The notes: a model not told the origin generated them from the sequence alone. A stretch of DNA of 64,000 nucleotides from Gaetbulibacter sp. S0825 (GCF_011777505.1 NZ_JAATJT010000003.1:1-64000); one strand, 5' to 3'. Positions 1 through 8,775 are shown, counted from the first letter of the stretch. Numbers and translations are program-made.

Positions 1-1
1 G

Positions 2-1168
2 TCTAACTACACGTTAGTTAGAACTTGGACAGCTACTGATGCTTGTGGATTGGAAACTAGCCATACACAAACTATCTCAGTACAAGATACAACTGCACCT
101 ACATTTGTGGAAACACTTCCTGCTGATTTAACTTTAGAATGTGATGACACAATCCCTACTCCTGATGTATTAACTGCTACTGATAATTGTGACAGCAACT
201 TCATTAAAGTAGAATATAACGAAGTAAGAACTGATGGTTCTTGTGGAGGAGATTATATACTAACTCGTAGTTGGACAGCAATGGACAATTGTGGAAATAT
301 TGCTGAATACTCTCAAATCATTACTGTTGCAGACACTACAGCACCAATTACAACAACAGATTTTGAATCTGACATTACAGTAAGTTGTGGTGATATACCT
401 AGTGTTCCAGAATTAGAGTTTGAAGATGCTTGTTCATCTCAAATAGATGTAACTTTCAATGAAACAGATACTAATGATGGTAGTGGAGACAACTATGTAA
501 TTACAAGAGAGTGGACTGTAAGTGATGAGTGTGATAACGCAAGAATATATACTCAAACAATAAATGTAATACTAGAAGGACGCGTTACAGGTGGATCAAC
601 TGACTTATGTGTTGGTGATAATTTTGACTACGATTTGTTTGATTTACTAAGTGGAAACTTTGGAACAAATGGAACATGGGAAGTAACATCTGGAGACGCA
701 ACAATAAACGGTAACCTATTTAATCCTTTCGAGTTAAGTTTAGGCGAATATAGATTTACTTATACTGACACAGAAGGTGAATGTCCAAGTGAAACTGAAG
801 TAATTATTACTTTAAATGATGCCTGTATTGTATTACCATGTCTAGATGCATTTGATGCAGATCAACATATTCCAAAAGCAGTAACGGCAAATGGAGATAA
901 TATGAATGATACGTTCCGTATTGCTGTATTAGACACAGATTCTGAGTGCTTTGATGTAACTATGCAGTTACAAATATTTAACCGATGGGGTTCATTAATT
1001 TATGAATCTAATGACTATCAAAATGATTGGGGTGGAGAATCTCACAACAATTCGGTAGGATCTCACGGTAAAGTACCGACTGGAACTTATTACTATATAT
1101 TAAAATTAATTGAAAATGGTAGATTGATTGCATCACATGCAGGACCAATTTACGTAGGAACCAAATAA
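2..1168 (+). CDS. T9SS-secreted adhesin, C-terminal part (gliding motility-associated C-terminal domain)
   Basis: The frame is open from the window edge, so only the last 388 residues are present and the true start lies upstream. Two or more Ig-like HYR-type repeats are visible, each opening with DTTAP and spaced about 82 residues apart, with paired cysteines (LECDD, DNC). The tail from about residue 290 matches the gliding motility-associated C-terminal (type B sorting) domain: TANGDNMNDTF, then FNRWGSLIYES, then GTYYYILKL. In this family the tail directs export through the type IX secretion system to the cell surface. The next gene, 12 bases on, is a PorP/SprF protein, the usual partner of such adhesins. 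The function is inferred as surface adhesion or gliding. Confidence 0.9.
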   Translation, partial: SNYTLVRTWTATDACGLETSHTQTISVQDTTAPTFVETLPADLTLECDDTIPTPDVLTATDNCDSNFIKVEYNEVRTDGSCGGDYILTRSWTAMDNCGNIAEYSQIITVADTTAPITTTDFESDITVSCGDIPSVPELEFEDACSSQIDVTFNETDTNDGSGDNYVITREWTVSDECDNARIYTQTINVILEGRVTGGSTDLCVGDNFDYDLFDLLSGNFGTNGTWEVTSGDATINGNLFNPFELSLGEYRFTYTDTEGECPSETEVIITLNDACIVLPCLDAFDADQHIPKAVTANGDNMNDTFRIAVLDTDSECFDVTMQLQIFNRWGSLIYESNDYQNDWGGESHNNSVGSHGKVPTGTYYYILKLIENGRLIASHAGPIYVGTK

Positions 1169-1180
1169 ATTTAACCTATC

Positions 1181-2101
1181 ATGAAAAAGTTTATTAAGTT
1201 TAACATTATTGCTATTGTATTGCTTAGCTCTTATACAGCTATAAGTCAGCAGTTACCACAGTTTACGCAATATATGTATAATACTATCTCAATAAACCCT
1301 GCTTATGCAGGAAGTAGAGAAACTCTAAGTCTTGTTGGACTTCACAGAAGTCAATGGACAGCAATTGATGGAGGGCCAACCACTCAAACCTTTTCTATTC
1401 ATTCTCCTATGAGAAATGAAAAGGTAGGTTTAGGATTATCATTTATCAATGATAAATTAGGATTCGAGAACTTCACCTATATATATGGAGATTTCTCATA
1501 TACGCTTAATCTTAGTGAAAAAACAAAGTTAGCACTTGGTTTAAAAGGAGGATTTACTTCATATAGTATTGATCAAGAATTAAGAAATGCATATCCAACA
1601 GATCCTGCAATATATGGTATTGAAGATCGATGGAATCCAAATATGGGAATTGGTGGGTTTTTGCATACTAACAAATGGTATTTAGGTTTGTCTGCTCCAA
1701 GAATCTTGACTACAGATTTAAATGACCACAATGATGTTAAAGCATTAGAGCGTGTGAGCTACTATTTAACTGGTGGTTATGTGTTTGAACTTAGTAATAC
1801 TGTAAAGCTTAAACCTGCATTTATGGTTAAAGCAACAAATGGTTCGCCTTTGTCATATGACTTAACTGCCAACTTCTTATTTAATGAGAAAATGTGGCTA
1901 GGCGCTGCTTACAGAATTAATGAATCTACTGGTGCTTTGGGAGGCATATTTGATTTTCAGGTATCTAAACAATTACGCTTAGGATATGCTTACGAGCATC
2001 CTATTTCAGATATTAGACCATACTCTAGCGGAACGCATGAAATTTTATTAATGTTTGAAGTGTTTAAAAGTAAACGTGTTAAATCCCCAAGATACTTCTA
2101 A
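1181..2101 (+). CDS. PorP/SprF family type IX secretion outer-membrane protein
   Basis: The protein has 306 residues with a signal peptide (LLSSYTAISQ) followed directly by the family signature QLPQFTQYMYNTISINPAYAGS. The rest alternates short amphipathic strands with aromatic ends, as expected of an outer-membrane barrel. PorP/SprF proteins are needed for secretion or surface attachment of type B T9SS adhesins, and this gene sits directly behind such an adhesin. It is followed after 11 bases by the OmpA-type gene, so the three are probably one operon. I do not assign sprF versus porP because several paralogues usually coexist. Confidence 0.92.
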   Translation: MKKFIKFNIIAIVLLSSYTAISQQLPQFTQYMYNTISINPAYAGSRETLSLVGLHRSQWTAIDGGPTTQTFSIHSPMRNEKVGLGLSFINDKLGFENFTYIYGDFSYTLNLSEKTKLALGLKGGFTSYSIDQELRNAYPTDPAIYGIEDRWNPNMGIGGFLHTNKWYLGLSAPRILTTDLNDHNDVKALERVSYYLTGGYVFELSNTVKLKPAFMVKATNGSPLSYDLTANFLFNEKMWLGAAYRINESTGALGGIFDFQVSKQLRLGYAYEHPISDIRPYSSGTHEILLMFEVFKSKRVKSPRYF

Positions 2102-2112
2102 AATATACTACT

Positions 2113-4029
2113 ATGAAAACAAAAGTTTTACTCATAATATTATTAATAAGTGGCTCTTTGACTTATGCTCAAAGCAAGCTTGCTGATAAATTCTTTGAAA
2201 ATTTTGCTTACGTTAGAGCTAGCGAACTATATGAAGAAGCTGTAGCTAATGGAGATGATAGTGAGCACGTACTTACACGCTTGGGTGATTGTTATTACAA
2301 TAACTCCAATGCCGCAAAAGCTGCTACTTGGTACAAAAAAGCTTTAGATAAATACTCAGATATTCATCCAGAATATATCTACAAGTACAGTCAAGTACAA
2401 CGTAGTTTAGGAAACTATCAAGAAGCTGAAGATTATTTGCAGAAATTCAAAGAAAGACAAAATGAAGATAGTCGTACCAAGTTTATCTTAGGGGATGTTA
2501 AAATCTATGATGAGTTATCTTCAATGGAAAAAGTATATATCGAAGTAACCAACTTAGATATTAATACAGAATACTCTGATTTTGGAAGTTTTGAATACGA
2601 TGGAAACCTATACTTTGCTTCGGCAAGAAATACAAGTAATAAGTTGTACGACTGGAATGAAGAACCATTTTTAGATATCTATCAAGTAGATGTTAAAGAT
2701 GATAATGGTGTAAAAGCTCTTGGAAAGCCTGGATTTATTATGGCTGAAGATGTAAACACGAATTACCATGAAGCATCGGTAGCTATTACAAACGACGGAA
2801 AAACTATCTATTTTACACGTGATAACGTTAATAAACGTAACCGTTTAGACTATGATAAAAAAGGAACAACTCATTTAAAAATTTATAAAGCATCTTTAGA
2901 TAATGGAAATTGGTCCGATATTGAGGAATTACCATTTAACGATGATGTATTCTCTACTGGTCACCCAGCTTTAAGTCCAGATAACAAAACATTATATTTT
3001 GTATCTGATAGAGATGATATTAATAGTTTTGGACAAACTGATATATATAAAGTTACCATTAATGACGATGGTTCTTATGGAGAGCCTGAAAATTTAGGAG
3101 CAGCTGTAAACACCGAAGGTCGCGAAATGTTCCCTTTTGTTGCTAAAGACAATACTTTATACTTTTCTTCTGATGGTTACTTAAACCTTGGTCTATTGGA
3201 TATTTATAAATCTGATGCATTAAACGGAAGTACTGATAAACCTAAAAACTTAGGTGCACCTTATAATAGTGGTGCCGATGATTTTGCTTTCTATATTACT
3301 GAAAACGAAACTGGGTACTTCTCATCTAACCGTGAAGGTGGAAAAGGAAGTGATGACATATACAGTTTTGCTGCTTACGAATGTAAGCAAACTGTTACAG
3401 GTGTTGCTCGTGATTCGAAAACACAAGAACCTCTTAATGCTGTAACCATTGAAATTATCAATGATGCAGGTGTGATTATTCAAACAGTAACAACTGCTGC
3501 TGATGGTGCTTATACTTACGAGGTTGATTGTAACCAAAAGTATAGTATTAGAGGATCTAAACCTAACTATAAAGATGATGTACAACATTTTATAGCAGGT
3601 AGCGAGAACAACTTTGAAAATAAAGTAGATCTTAACTTAATACCGCTTTGCTTTGATTCTGAAATTGTAATCAACCCTATATTCTTTGATTTTGACAAAT
3701 GGAATATTAGAACAGATGCACAATATGAGCTTGAAAACATTGTAAGTGTTATGCGAGATCATCCACAAATGGTGATTAAAATTGAATCGCATACGGATAG
3801 TCGTGGTCGAGATGCATACAACATAAAACTATCGGATAGAAGAGCAAAATCTACTAGAGATTATCTTTTATCTCGCAACATTGCACCTGAACGTATTGAA
3901 AGTGCTATTGGTTATGGTGAAACACAGTTGCTAAACGAATGTAGCAATGGTGTAAAATGCTCGAAAGAAAAACATCAAAAAAATAGACGCTCTAAATTCT
4001 TGATTGTTCAAGGAAAATGCGAAAACTAA
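2113..4029 (+). CDS. OmpA-family protein with TPR, WD40-like and CRD domains (PorE-like)
   Basis: The protein has 638 residues with a signal peptide ending near TYAQS. The domain order is TPR-like repeats (about 25-130), a beta-propeller of PD40-type repeats (about 150-430, e.g. PALSPDNKTLYFVSDRDD), a carboxypeptidase-regulatory-like domain (about 435-510) and a C-terminal OmpA peptidoglycan-binding domain (about 525-638, with FFDFDKWNIR and ESHTDSRG). This is the architecture of PorE, which ties the T9SS to peptidoglycan. Many flavobacterial adhesin/PorP loci carry such a paralogue, so it may serve the upstream adhesin only. A strong terminator follows about 100 bases later. Confidence 0.88.
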   Translation: MKTKVLLIILLISGSLTYAQSKLADKFFENFAYVRASELYEEAVANGDDSEHVLTRLGDCYYNNSNAAKAATWYKKALDKYSDIHPEYIYKYSQVQRSLGNYQEAEDYLQKFKERQNEDSRTKFILGDVKIYDELSSMEKVYIEVTNLDINTEYSDFGSFEYDGNLYFASARNTSNKLYDWNEEPFLDIYQVDVKDDNGVKALGKPGFIMAEDVNTNYHEASVAITNDGKTIYFTRDNVNKRNRLDYDKKGTTHLKIYKASLDNGNWSDIEELPFNDDVFSTGHPALSPDNKTLYFVSDRDDINSFGQTDIYKVTINDDGSYGEPENLGAAVNTEGREMFPFVAKDNTLYFSSDGYLNLGLLDIYKSDALNGSTDKPKNLGAPYNSGADDFAFYITENETGYFSSNREGGKGSDDIYSFAAYECKQTVTGVARDSKTQEPLNAVTIEIINDAGVIIQTVTTAADGAYTYEVDCNQKYSIRGSKPNYKDDVQHFIAGSENNFENKVDLNLIPLCFDSEIVINPIFFDFDKWNIRTDAQYELENIVSVMRDHPQMVIKIESHTDSRGRDAYNIKLSDRRAKSTRDYLLSRNIAPERIESAIGYGETQLLNECSNGVKCSKEKHQKNRRSKFLIVQGKCEN

Positions 4030-4132
4030 AATAATGTAATAATGTTATAATCTTCCCTACACTTATGTTTGAAGAATAGAAATTTACTTATTGGTTGGTT
4101 GTAAATTCTGATAATAACTTATTACACTGAAA

Positions 4133-4158
4133 GCCGCTCGTTAAGAGCGGCTTTTTTA
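4133..4158 (+). terminator. Rho-independent terminator of the T9SS adhesin operon
   Basis: A perfect 7-bp stem GCCGCTC/GAGCGGC with a 5-base loop is followed by a run of seven T. It ends the three-gene operon. Confidence 0.88.
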
Positions 4159-4438
4159 TTGTTAAAAAGTAAAAAAAAGCAATTCAAATAAGTAGTAATT
4201 ACCTTATAATTATCTCCTCATAAAGAGCAATTATTCGCTCTTGAATTTTATACCCAAACCACAATATTTTAATTTCCACCGATAAAAAGTACAAAAACAT
4301 CTACAAACGTGCGTTTCATCGATAATATGTATTATACTTTCGATGAAATACGTGTTTTTCATCGATTTTAACATTTATTTAACAGTGTTTTTTAAGACGC
4401 CTGCTAACTTTACAGTCCCAAATCTTAATAACCTACTT
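4159..4438. promoter_or_regulatory. Intergenic region with clustered CGATGAAA-type sites and a promoter
   Basis: This gene-free stretch (410 bases counted from the previous stop codon) holds the terminator above and then a cluster of related sites: TTTCATCGATAA at 4314-4325, TCGATGAAATAC at 4340-4351 and TTTTTCATCGATTTT at 4355-4369. The first two form an imperfect inverted repeat (CGTGCGTTTCATCGA against TCGATGAAATACGTG). Downstream, TAACTTTA at 4405-4412 fits the Bacteroidota -7 box, 26 bases before the chosen ATG of the CAP lipoprotein. The cluster is probably a regulator-binding region for that gene; the regulator is unknown. Confidence 0.5.
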
Positions 4439-4933
4439 ATGAAATTATCAAAGTTTTTGCCAGCTTTGGCACTGTTAGCTTTAATGACTGTTTCTTGTTC
4501 TACAGACTCTATTGAAGAAGATAATATTGATGCGCTTTCAACATCTTATGTCCCACAAACAAAAGCTATTGAAATTGAAATTCTAGAATTAATAAACAAT
4601 CATAGAATTACAGTTGGTTTAAATGCACTAAACGACATGAGTAAAGTAAAAGCAACAGCGTATAGCCATACAGACTATATGAGAGACAAACAAGAGGTAT
4701 CTCATGATAATTTCTATCAACGTAGTAGTAGTCTAAAAAATAACCCTGGAGCAAGCAAAGTAGGAGAAAATGTAGCTTATGGTTTTAGTTCTGCTCAATC
4801 TGTAGTTAATGCATGGTTAAACAGTAGTGGTCATAAAGAAATCATAGAAGGTGATTTTACAAACTTTGACATATCTGCTGAAAAAGATTCAGAAGGAAAA
4901 TGGTATTTTACCAACATATTTATAAAGAAATAG
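4439..4933 (+). CDS. CAP (SCP/PR1) domain lipoprotein
   Basis: I start at the ATG at 4439 (164 residues). The longer frame from 4343 adds a poor N-terminus and would overlap the likely promoter at 4405, whereas the internal start gives a clean lipoprotein signal ending in TVSC (Cys20). The mature part is a CAP domain: LINNHRITVGLNAL, then SHTDYM, VSHDNF, VGENVAYG and W near the SGHKEII motif. Bacterial CAP proteins are exported, but their biochemical activity is mostly unknown. The protein probably sits on an envelope membrane. It is monocistronic, bounded by terminators on both sides. Confidence 0.88.
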   Translation: MKLSKFLPALALLALMTVSCSTDSIEEDNIDALSTSYVPQTKAIEIEILELINNHRITVGLNALNDMSKVKATAYSHTDYMRDKQEVSHDNFYQRSSSLKNNPGASKVGENVAYGFSSAQSVVNAWLNSSGHKEIIEGDFTNFDISAEKDSEGKWYFTNIFIKK

Positions 4934-4960
4934 GTTAAGAATAACTCATAGTATAAACAT

Positions 4961-4993
4961 AAAAAAGAACCGTTAAATAGCGGTTCTTTTTTT
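4961..4993. terminator. Bidirectional terminator between CAP gene and pdxH
   Basis: The 8-bp stem GAACCGTT/AGCGGTTC core (one mismatch region, loop AAAT) has A-run and T-run flanks on both sides, so it can serve both converging genes. Confidence 0.85.
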
Positions 4994-5642
4994 ATGGTGC
5001 TAATCTATCTATTTGCCAATTATAATCTTCCAGAAGCTTGTAACGTATTCTATCATGCAACCTATTGGCTCGTCCTTGCCAAAACTCCATTTCTACAGGT
5101 TTAACAATAAAGCCACCCCAATACTTTGGTCGTGGTATTTCTTTACCTTCAAATTGCTTTTCTAAATCTTGTAATTTATCTTCTAATTCTTTTCTGTTTT
5201 TAACAACATTACTTTGGTTAGATACTACTGCGCCTAGTTGACTCCCTCTTGGACGTGATTCAAAATAGCCATCGCTTAAGTTTTCTACTATACGTTCTGC
5301 TTTACCTTTAATAATTATTTGTCGTTCGGCAGCATGCCAAAAAAAAGATAAACAAACATTAGGGTTTGTTTCTATAGCTTTTCCCTTTTCGCTATTGTAG
5401 TTCGTATAAAAAATAAAACCTTCGTATGTATATTTTTTTAACAGCACTACTCTACCCTTTGGATAGCCATCTAGACCTATTGTAGAGACAGTCATAGCAT
5501 TTGCTTCATCAATAGAATTGTTATTGTCAACTTCATAAAACCACTTTTGAAATAATTCCATTGGATTTTCAGGAATATTACTTTTTAGCAATGCTCCTTT
5601 TTCATAGGATTTACGATAATTACTTAAATCGTTATTCTTCAT
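4992..5642 (-). CDS. pdxH: Pyridoxamine 5'-phosphate oxidase
   Basis: The 216-residue protein has the normal length for PdxH, the FMN enzyme that oxidises pyridoxamine or pyridoxine 5'-phosphate to pyridoxal 5'-phosphate in the cytoplasm. Visible family motifs are GRVVLLKKY and FYTNYNSEKGKA (FMN/phosphate contacts), FFWHAAERQIIIKG, and the C-terminal substrate and FMN signature WQGRANRLHDRI. The very C-terminus (IDRLAP) is the conserved RLAP ending. The stop codon overlaps the shared terminator. Its 5' side faces a DUF3784 gene in divergent orientation. Confidence 0.95.
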   Translation of the reverse strand: MKNNDLSNYRKSYEKGALLKSNIPENPMELFQKWFYEVDNNNSIDEANAMTVSTIGLDGYPKGRVVLLKKYTYEGFIFYTNYNSEKGKAIETNPNVCLSFFWHAAERQIIIKGKAERIVENLSDGYFESRPRGSQLGAVVSNQSNVVKNRKELEDKLQDLEKQFEGKEIPRPKYWGGFIVKPVEMEFWQGRANRLHDRIRYKLLEDYNWQIDRLAP

Positions 5643-5722
5643 AAGTGCAATTTACAAGATTTAATAATCATATTTTTATCAGAATTTAAAAAACTATTAA
5701 CTTGTACTAAAAAATAATTATT

Positions 5723-6034
5723 ATGCTTTTTTCATCTTTGTTAATGGGGGTTATTCTTATTATCTGTGGCTTTCTAGTAAAGAAATACCCCAATCTTATT
5801 GCAGGATATAACACCTTAAGTGAAGATGATAAAGAAAAAGTTGATATAGAGAATTTGTCTTCAATGATGAAAAGAGCATTAATTACTATTGGTGCTTTAA
5901 TAATTGTTATGGGATTGATTATGAGTCTTATAAAAGTAAAAGAGCATTATGGTTTGCTAATTACCAGTTCTATCGTAATACTTGGTGTTATTATTATGAT
6001 AATAAGTGCGAAGAAGTTTAAGAAAAAACCTTAA
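5723..6034 (+). CDS. DUF3784-type small membrane protein
   Basis: The 103-residue protein has three predicted membrane helices: residues about 1-18, 47-68 and 75-96. The signature between the first two, KKYPNLIAGYNTLSEDDKEKVD, matches the DUF3784 family, whose role is unknown. It ends with a 4-base convergent overlap with rnz. No partner gene is evident. Confidence 0.8.
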   Translation: MLFSSLLMGVILIICGFLVKKYPNLIAGYNTLSEDDKEKVDIENLSSMMKRALITIGALIIVMGLIMSLIKVKEHYGLLITSSIVILGVIIMIISAKKFKKKP

Positions 6035-6936
6035 AACTCGAAGGTTTTTCCTGCTTCGGCTGTATCCACATTTTCAAAAATCTTTGAAGCTTCATCGATA
6101 AACTCCGAAACATCTTCATAACGTGTTGAAAAATGCCCTAAAATTAACTGCTTAACATCGGCCTTTTTAGCTATAATTGCAGCTTCTTTAGCTGTTGAGT
6201 GTTTCGTTTTTTTTGCCAAATGAGAGAGTTTTTCTAAAAAAGTAGATTCATGATATAATCCATCTACACCTTTAATTATTGGCACAATAGATTCGGAGTA
6301 AGCTGTATCACTGCAAAACGCATAACTCCTAGGCACAACACCTCTTTTTGTTACTTGTTCATTTTTTATTAATACACCATCCTCATTTATAACATCAAAA
6401 CCTTGCTTTAGCTTTCTAAAATATGCTTTGTCTATGTTAGCATCTTCAGCTGCTCCCAACATTAATTTGCGCTCGTTTTCTTTTTCTTTGAATAAAAATC
6501 CATTGGTATAAATACGATGGTCTAACGGAATGGTATATACCTCGACTTTATCATCTTCAAAAATTAATTGTGAATCAGTTGATTTTAATTCGTGAAAAAT
6601 TAATTTATAATTTGTCCAGGAATCGGCAAGTTTCATTTGCAATGTAATTACTTCTTTCAATCCCTTTGGCCCATAAATATGTAAATCGGTTTCTCTAGTT
6701 AAGAGTTTAAAGCTTGAAATTAATCCTGCTAAACCATAGTAATGATCACCATGCAAATGCGAAATAAAAATATGCTTTATCCTGTTAAACTTAACCTTAT
6801 ACTTTCTAAGTTGGACCTGAGTACCTTCACCACAGTCTATTAAAAAGATATGGTTTCGTATTTCTAACACTTGAGACGTAGGATGTGTAATAATGCGTGG
6901 AGTGGCGCTATGGCAACCAAGGATAGTAAGCTTCAT
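6031..6936 (-). CDS. rnz: Ribonuclease Z
   Basis: The 301-residue metallo-beta-lactamase-fold enzyme removes 3' trailers from tRNA precursors. The zinc motif SHLHGDHYYGL is present near residue 62, followed by downstream ligands (CSDTAYSE, YHESTF) and the C-terminal ILGHFSTRY. This pattern matches bacterial tRNase Z/ElaC, whose usual length is about 300 residues. It lies 3 bases downstream of a small STAS-like gene and appears to be the last gene of the pyrR-pyrB operon. Confidence 0.95.
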   Translation of the reverse strand: MKLTILGCHSATPRIITHPTSQVLEIRNHIFLIDCGEGTQVQLRKYKVKFNRIKHIFISHLHGDHYYGLAGLISSFKLLTRETDLHIYGPKGLKEVITLQMKLADSWTNYKLIFHELKSTDSQLIFEDDKVEVYTIPLDHRIYTNGFLFKEKENERKLMLGAAEDANIDKAYFRKLKQGFDVINEDGVLIKNEQVTKRGVVPRSYAFCSDTAYSESIVPIIKGVDGLYHESTFLEKLSHLAKKTKHSTAKEAAIIAKKADVKQLILGHFSTRYEDVSEFIDEASKIFENVDTAEAGKTFEF

Positions 6937-6939
6937 AAA

Positions 6940-7272
6940 TTAAAAACCTAAATCTCTTTCAATTTCTTCCATTTCAATAATATCATAGGCTTCTTGCAAT
7001 GTTGGAACAATAATCAACTCATCTGGAATGTGGTCACTATTGATTTTATCAGTTACAATTACAAATGAATGTTTAGCCTTTCTATGCTGATTGGAAATCT
7101 GTAAAAACTCGATAACATCTTCAGCACTTAAAGGTTTTAAAGTTGTAAGGTTTATAATGATATTATCATTTTTGAACCTACTATAAATTATTTGCAGTTT
7201 TTTAACAAGCTCAACAATTGATGCTTTTTCTTGAGTAATAATTGAGATATTACCATCTTTATCAAAAATCAT
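6940..7272 (-). CDS. STAS-like small protein between pyrB and rnz
   Basis: The 110-residue cytoplasmic protein has alternating strands and helices (GNISIITQE, IIINLTTLKPLSAEDVIEFL, HSFVIVTDK) suggestive of a STAS/anti-sigma-antagonist-like fold. I do not see the conserved phosphorylated serine with confidence. It is spaced 3 bases from both neighbours (pyrB upstream, rnz downstream), so it is co-transcribed with pyrimidine and tRNA-maturation genes. The gene order looks like a stable flavobacterial neighbourhood, but no function is known to me. Confidence 0.7.
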   Translation of the reverse strand: MIFDKDGNISIITQEKASIVELVKKLQIIYSRFKNDNIIINLTTLKPLSAEDVIEFLQISNQHRKAKHSFVIVTDKINSDHIPDELIIVPTLQEAYDIIEMEEIERDLGF

Positions 7273-7275
7273 AGT

Positions 7276-8205
7276 CTATTGTTTTATTTTAGAAGCTAAT
7301 AAATAAATAACAGCCATACGTATAGCTACTCCGTTTTCAACTTGGTTAAGAATAATTGCTTGGTCAGAATCCGCTACATCACTAGTGATTTCTACACCAC
7401 GGTTAATTGGACCAGGATGCATAATGGTTATTTCTTTGTCTAAAGAATTAAGTAGCTCTTTAGTAACTCCATATTGTTGTGCATACTCCCTTGTGGATGG
7501 AAAATAATTAATTTCCATTCGTTCATTTTGTACGCGAAGCATATTTGCTACATCACACCAATCTAATGCTTTACGCAAATTGGTTTCAACTTTTACTCCT
7601 AATTTATCAATATATTTTGGAATTAATGTTTTAGGTCCACAAACCATCACTTTTGCTCCTTGTAATTGCAAAGCAAATATATTTGACAAGGCTACACGAC
7701 TATGCAACACATCACCAACAATCACTACATTTTTACCTTTTACCTCTCCTAGCTTTTCTCTAATGGAATACGAATCTAATAACGCTTGGGTTGGATGCTC
7801 ATGAGCACCATCACCTGCATTAATAATGCTTGCATTAATATGGTTAGATAAAAACACACCTGCTCCAGGATTTGGATGTCGCATCACCACCATATCTACT
7901 TTCATAGAAAGGATATTATTAACGGTATCTATTAAGGTTTCTCCCTTTTTAACAGATGATTGTGATGCTGAAAAGTTAATGACATCAGCCGATAACCGTT
8001 TTTCAGCAAGTTCAAAAGAGAGCTTCGTTCTGGTTGAGTTTTCAAAAAATAAATTTGCAATGGTAATGTCTCTAAGCGAAGGCACTTTTTTAATAGGCCT
8101 ATTAATAACCTCTTTAAAATGGTCGGCTGTTTCAAAAATAAGCTGAATATCTTGTTTGGTAAGATATTTTATTCCCAGTAAGTGATTGACACTTAATTCG
8201 CTCAT
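7276..8205 (-). CDS. pyrB: Aspartate carbamoyltransferase, catalytic subunit
   Basis: The 309-residue enzyme of de novo pyrimidine synthesis joins carbamoyl phosphate and aspartate. Signature segments are FFENSTRTKLSFELA (carbamoyl phosphate site), MRHPNPGA, HEHPTQALLDSY, and HPGPINRGVE towards the C-terminus. No pyrI regulatory subunit is seen nearby. It follows pyrR after 5 bases, so the PyrR-pyrB pair is one transcription unit, extending through the STAS-like gene and rnz. Confidence 0.96.
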   Translation of the reverse strand: MSELSVNHLLGIKYLTKQDIQLIFETADHFKEVINRPIKKVPSLRDITIANLFFENSTRTKLSFELAEKRLSADVINFSASQSSVKKGETLIDTVNNILSMKVDMVVMRHPNPGAGVFLSNHINASIINAGDGAHEHPTQALLDSYSIREKLGEVKGKNVVIVGDVLHSRVALSNIFALQLQGAKVMVCGPKTLIPKYIDKLGVKVETNLRKALDWCDVANMLRVQNERMEINYFPSTREYAQQYGVTKELLNSLDKEITIMHPGPINRGVEITSDVADSDQAIILNQVENGVAIRMAVIYLLASKIKQ

Positions 8206-8210
8206 ATTTC

Positions 8211-8750
8211 TTATTTATTTATTAAATACACTGAATCTTCGCCTTCGTTTTCAATCCAGTTCACCTTTACTTTTTCATCATTAATAGCATCTACCTGTCT
8301 ACCTCTATAATCAGGTTGAATTGGTAAGTGCCTGCTAAAACGTCTGTCTATGAGTGTTAATAATTCTATTTCAGCTGGTCTTCCAAATGATTGAATAGCT
8401 GTTAAAGCTGAACGAATACTTCGTCCAGTATATAACACATCGTCTATAAAAACCACTTTCTTATTTTCAACAACAAAATCTATTTCAGTGGTATTTGCTT
8501 CTAATGGTTTATCACCACGTCTAAAATCATCTCTAAAAAAGGTGATATCCAACTGACCTAACCTAACATTTTTTATTTTATAATCTTCTCGAAGCATTTT
8601 GCACAAACGGTTAGCAAGGTATTTGCCTCTTGGCTGAATACCTATTAAAACAGTATTAGAAAAATCGTTGTGGTTTTCAATTAGTTGACAAGCCAATCGA
8701 TGAAGAATGATGTTTACCTCTTTTGCATTAAGTAACACTTTTTGACTCAT
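8211..8750 (-). CDS. pyrR: PyrR: pyr regulator / uracil phosphoribosyltransferase
   Basis: The 179-residue phosphoribosyltransferase-fold protein carries the PRPP-binding motif VVFIDDVLYTGRSIRSAL and the family segments GIQPRGKYLA and LTLIDRRFSRHLP. In other bacteria PyrR binds pyr mRNA in a UMP-dependent way and has a minor uracil phosphoribosyltransferase activity. It is first in the operon with pyrB. A consensus promoter lies upstream, but the leader is only about 20 bases, too short for a classical PyrR attenuator. Confidence 0.94.
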   Translation of the reverse strand: MSQKVLLNAKEVNIILHRLACQLIENHNDFSNTVLIGIQPRGKYLANRLCKMLREDYKIKNVRLGQLDITFFRDDFRRGDKPLEANTTEIDFVVENKKVVFIDDVLYTGRSIRSALTAIQSFGRPAEIELLTLIDRRFSRHLPIQPDYRGRQVDAINDEKVKVNWIENEGEDSVYLINK

Positions 8751-8757
8751 ATAATAT

Positions 8758-8771
8758 CCAAACGTATTTGG
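8758..8771. promoter_or_regulatory. Small palindrome at the pyrR transcription start
   Basis: The sequence CCAAACGTATTTGG has 5-bp perfect arms and lies between the -7 box and the pyrR ATG, around the expected start of transcription. It could be an operator or a leader hairpin; chance is also possible. Confidence 0.3.
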
Positions 8772-8775
8772 TCGA

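Noticed and set aside
4343-4438. Longer N-terminus of the CAP protein
   Set aside because: The extension precedes the likely promoter -7 box and would hide a good lipoprotein signal.
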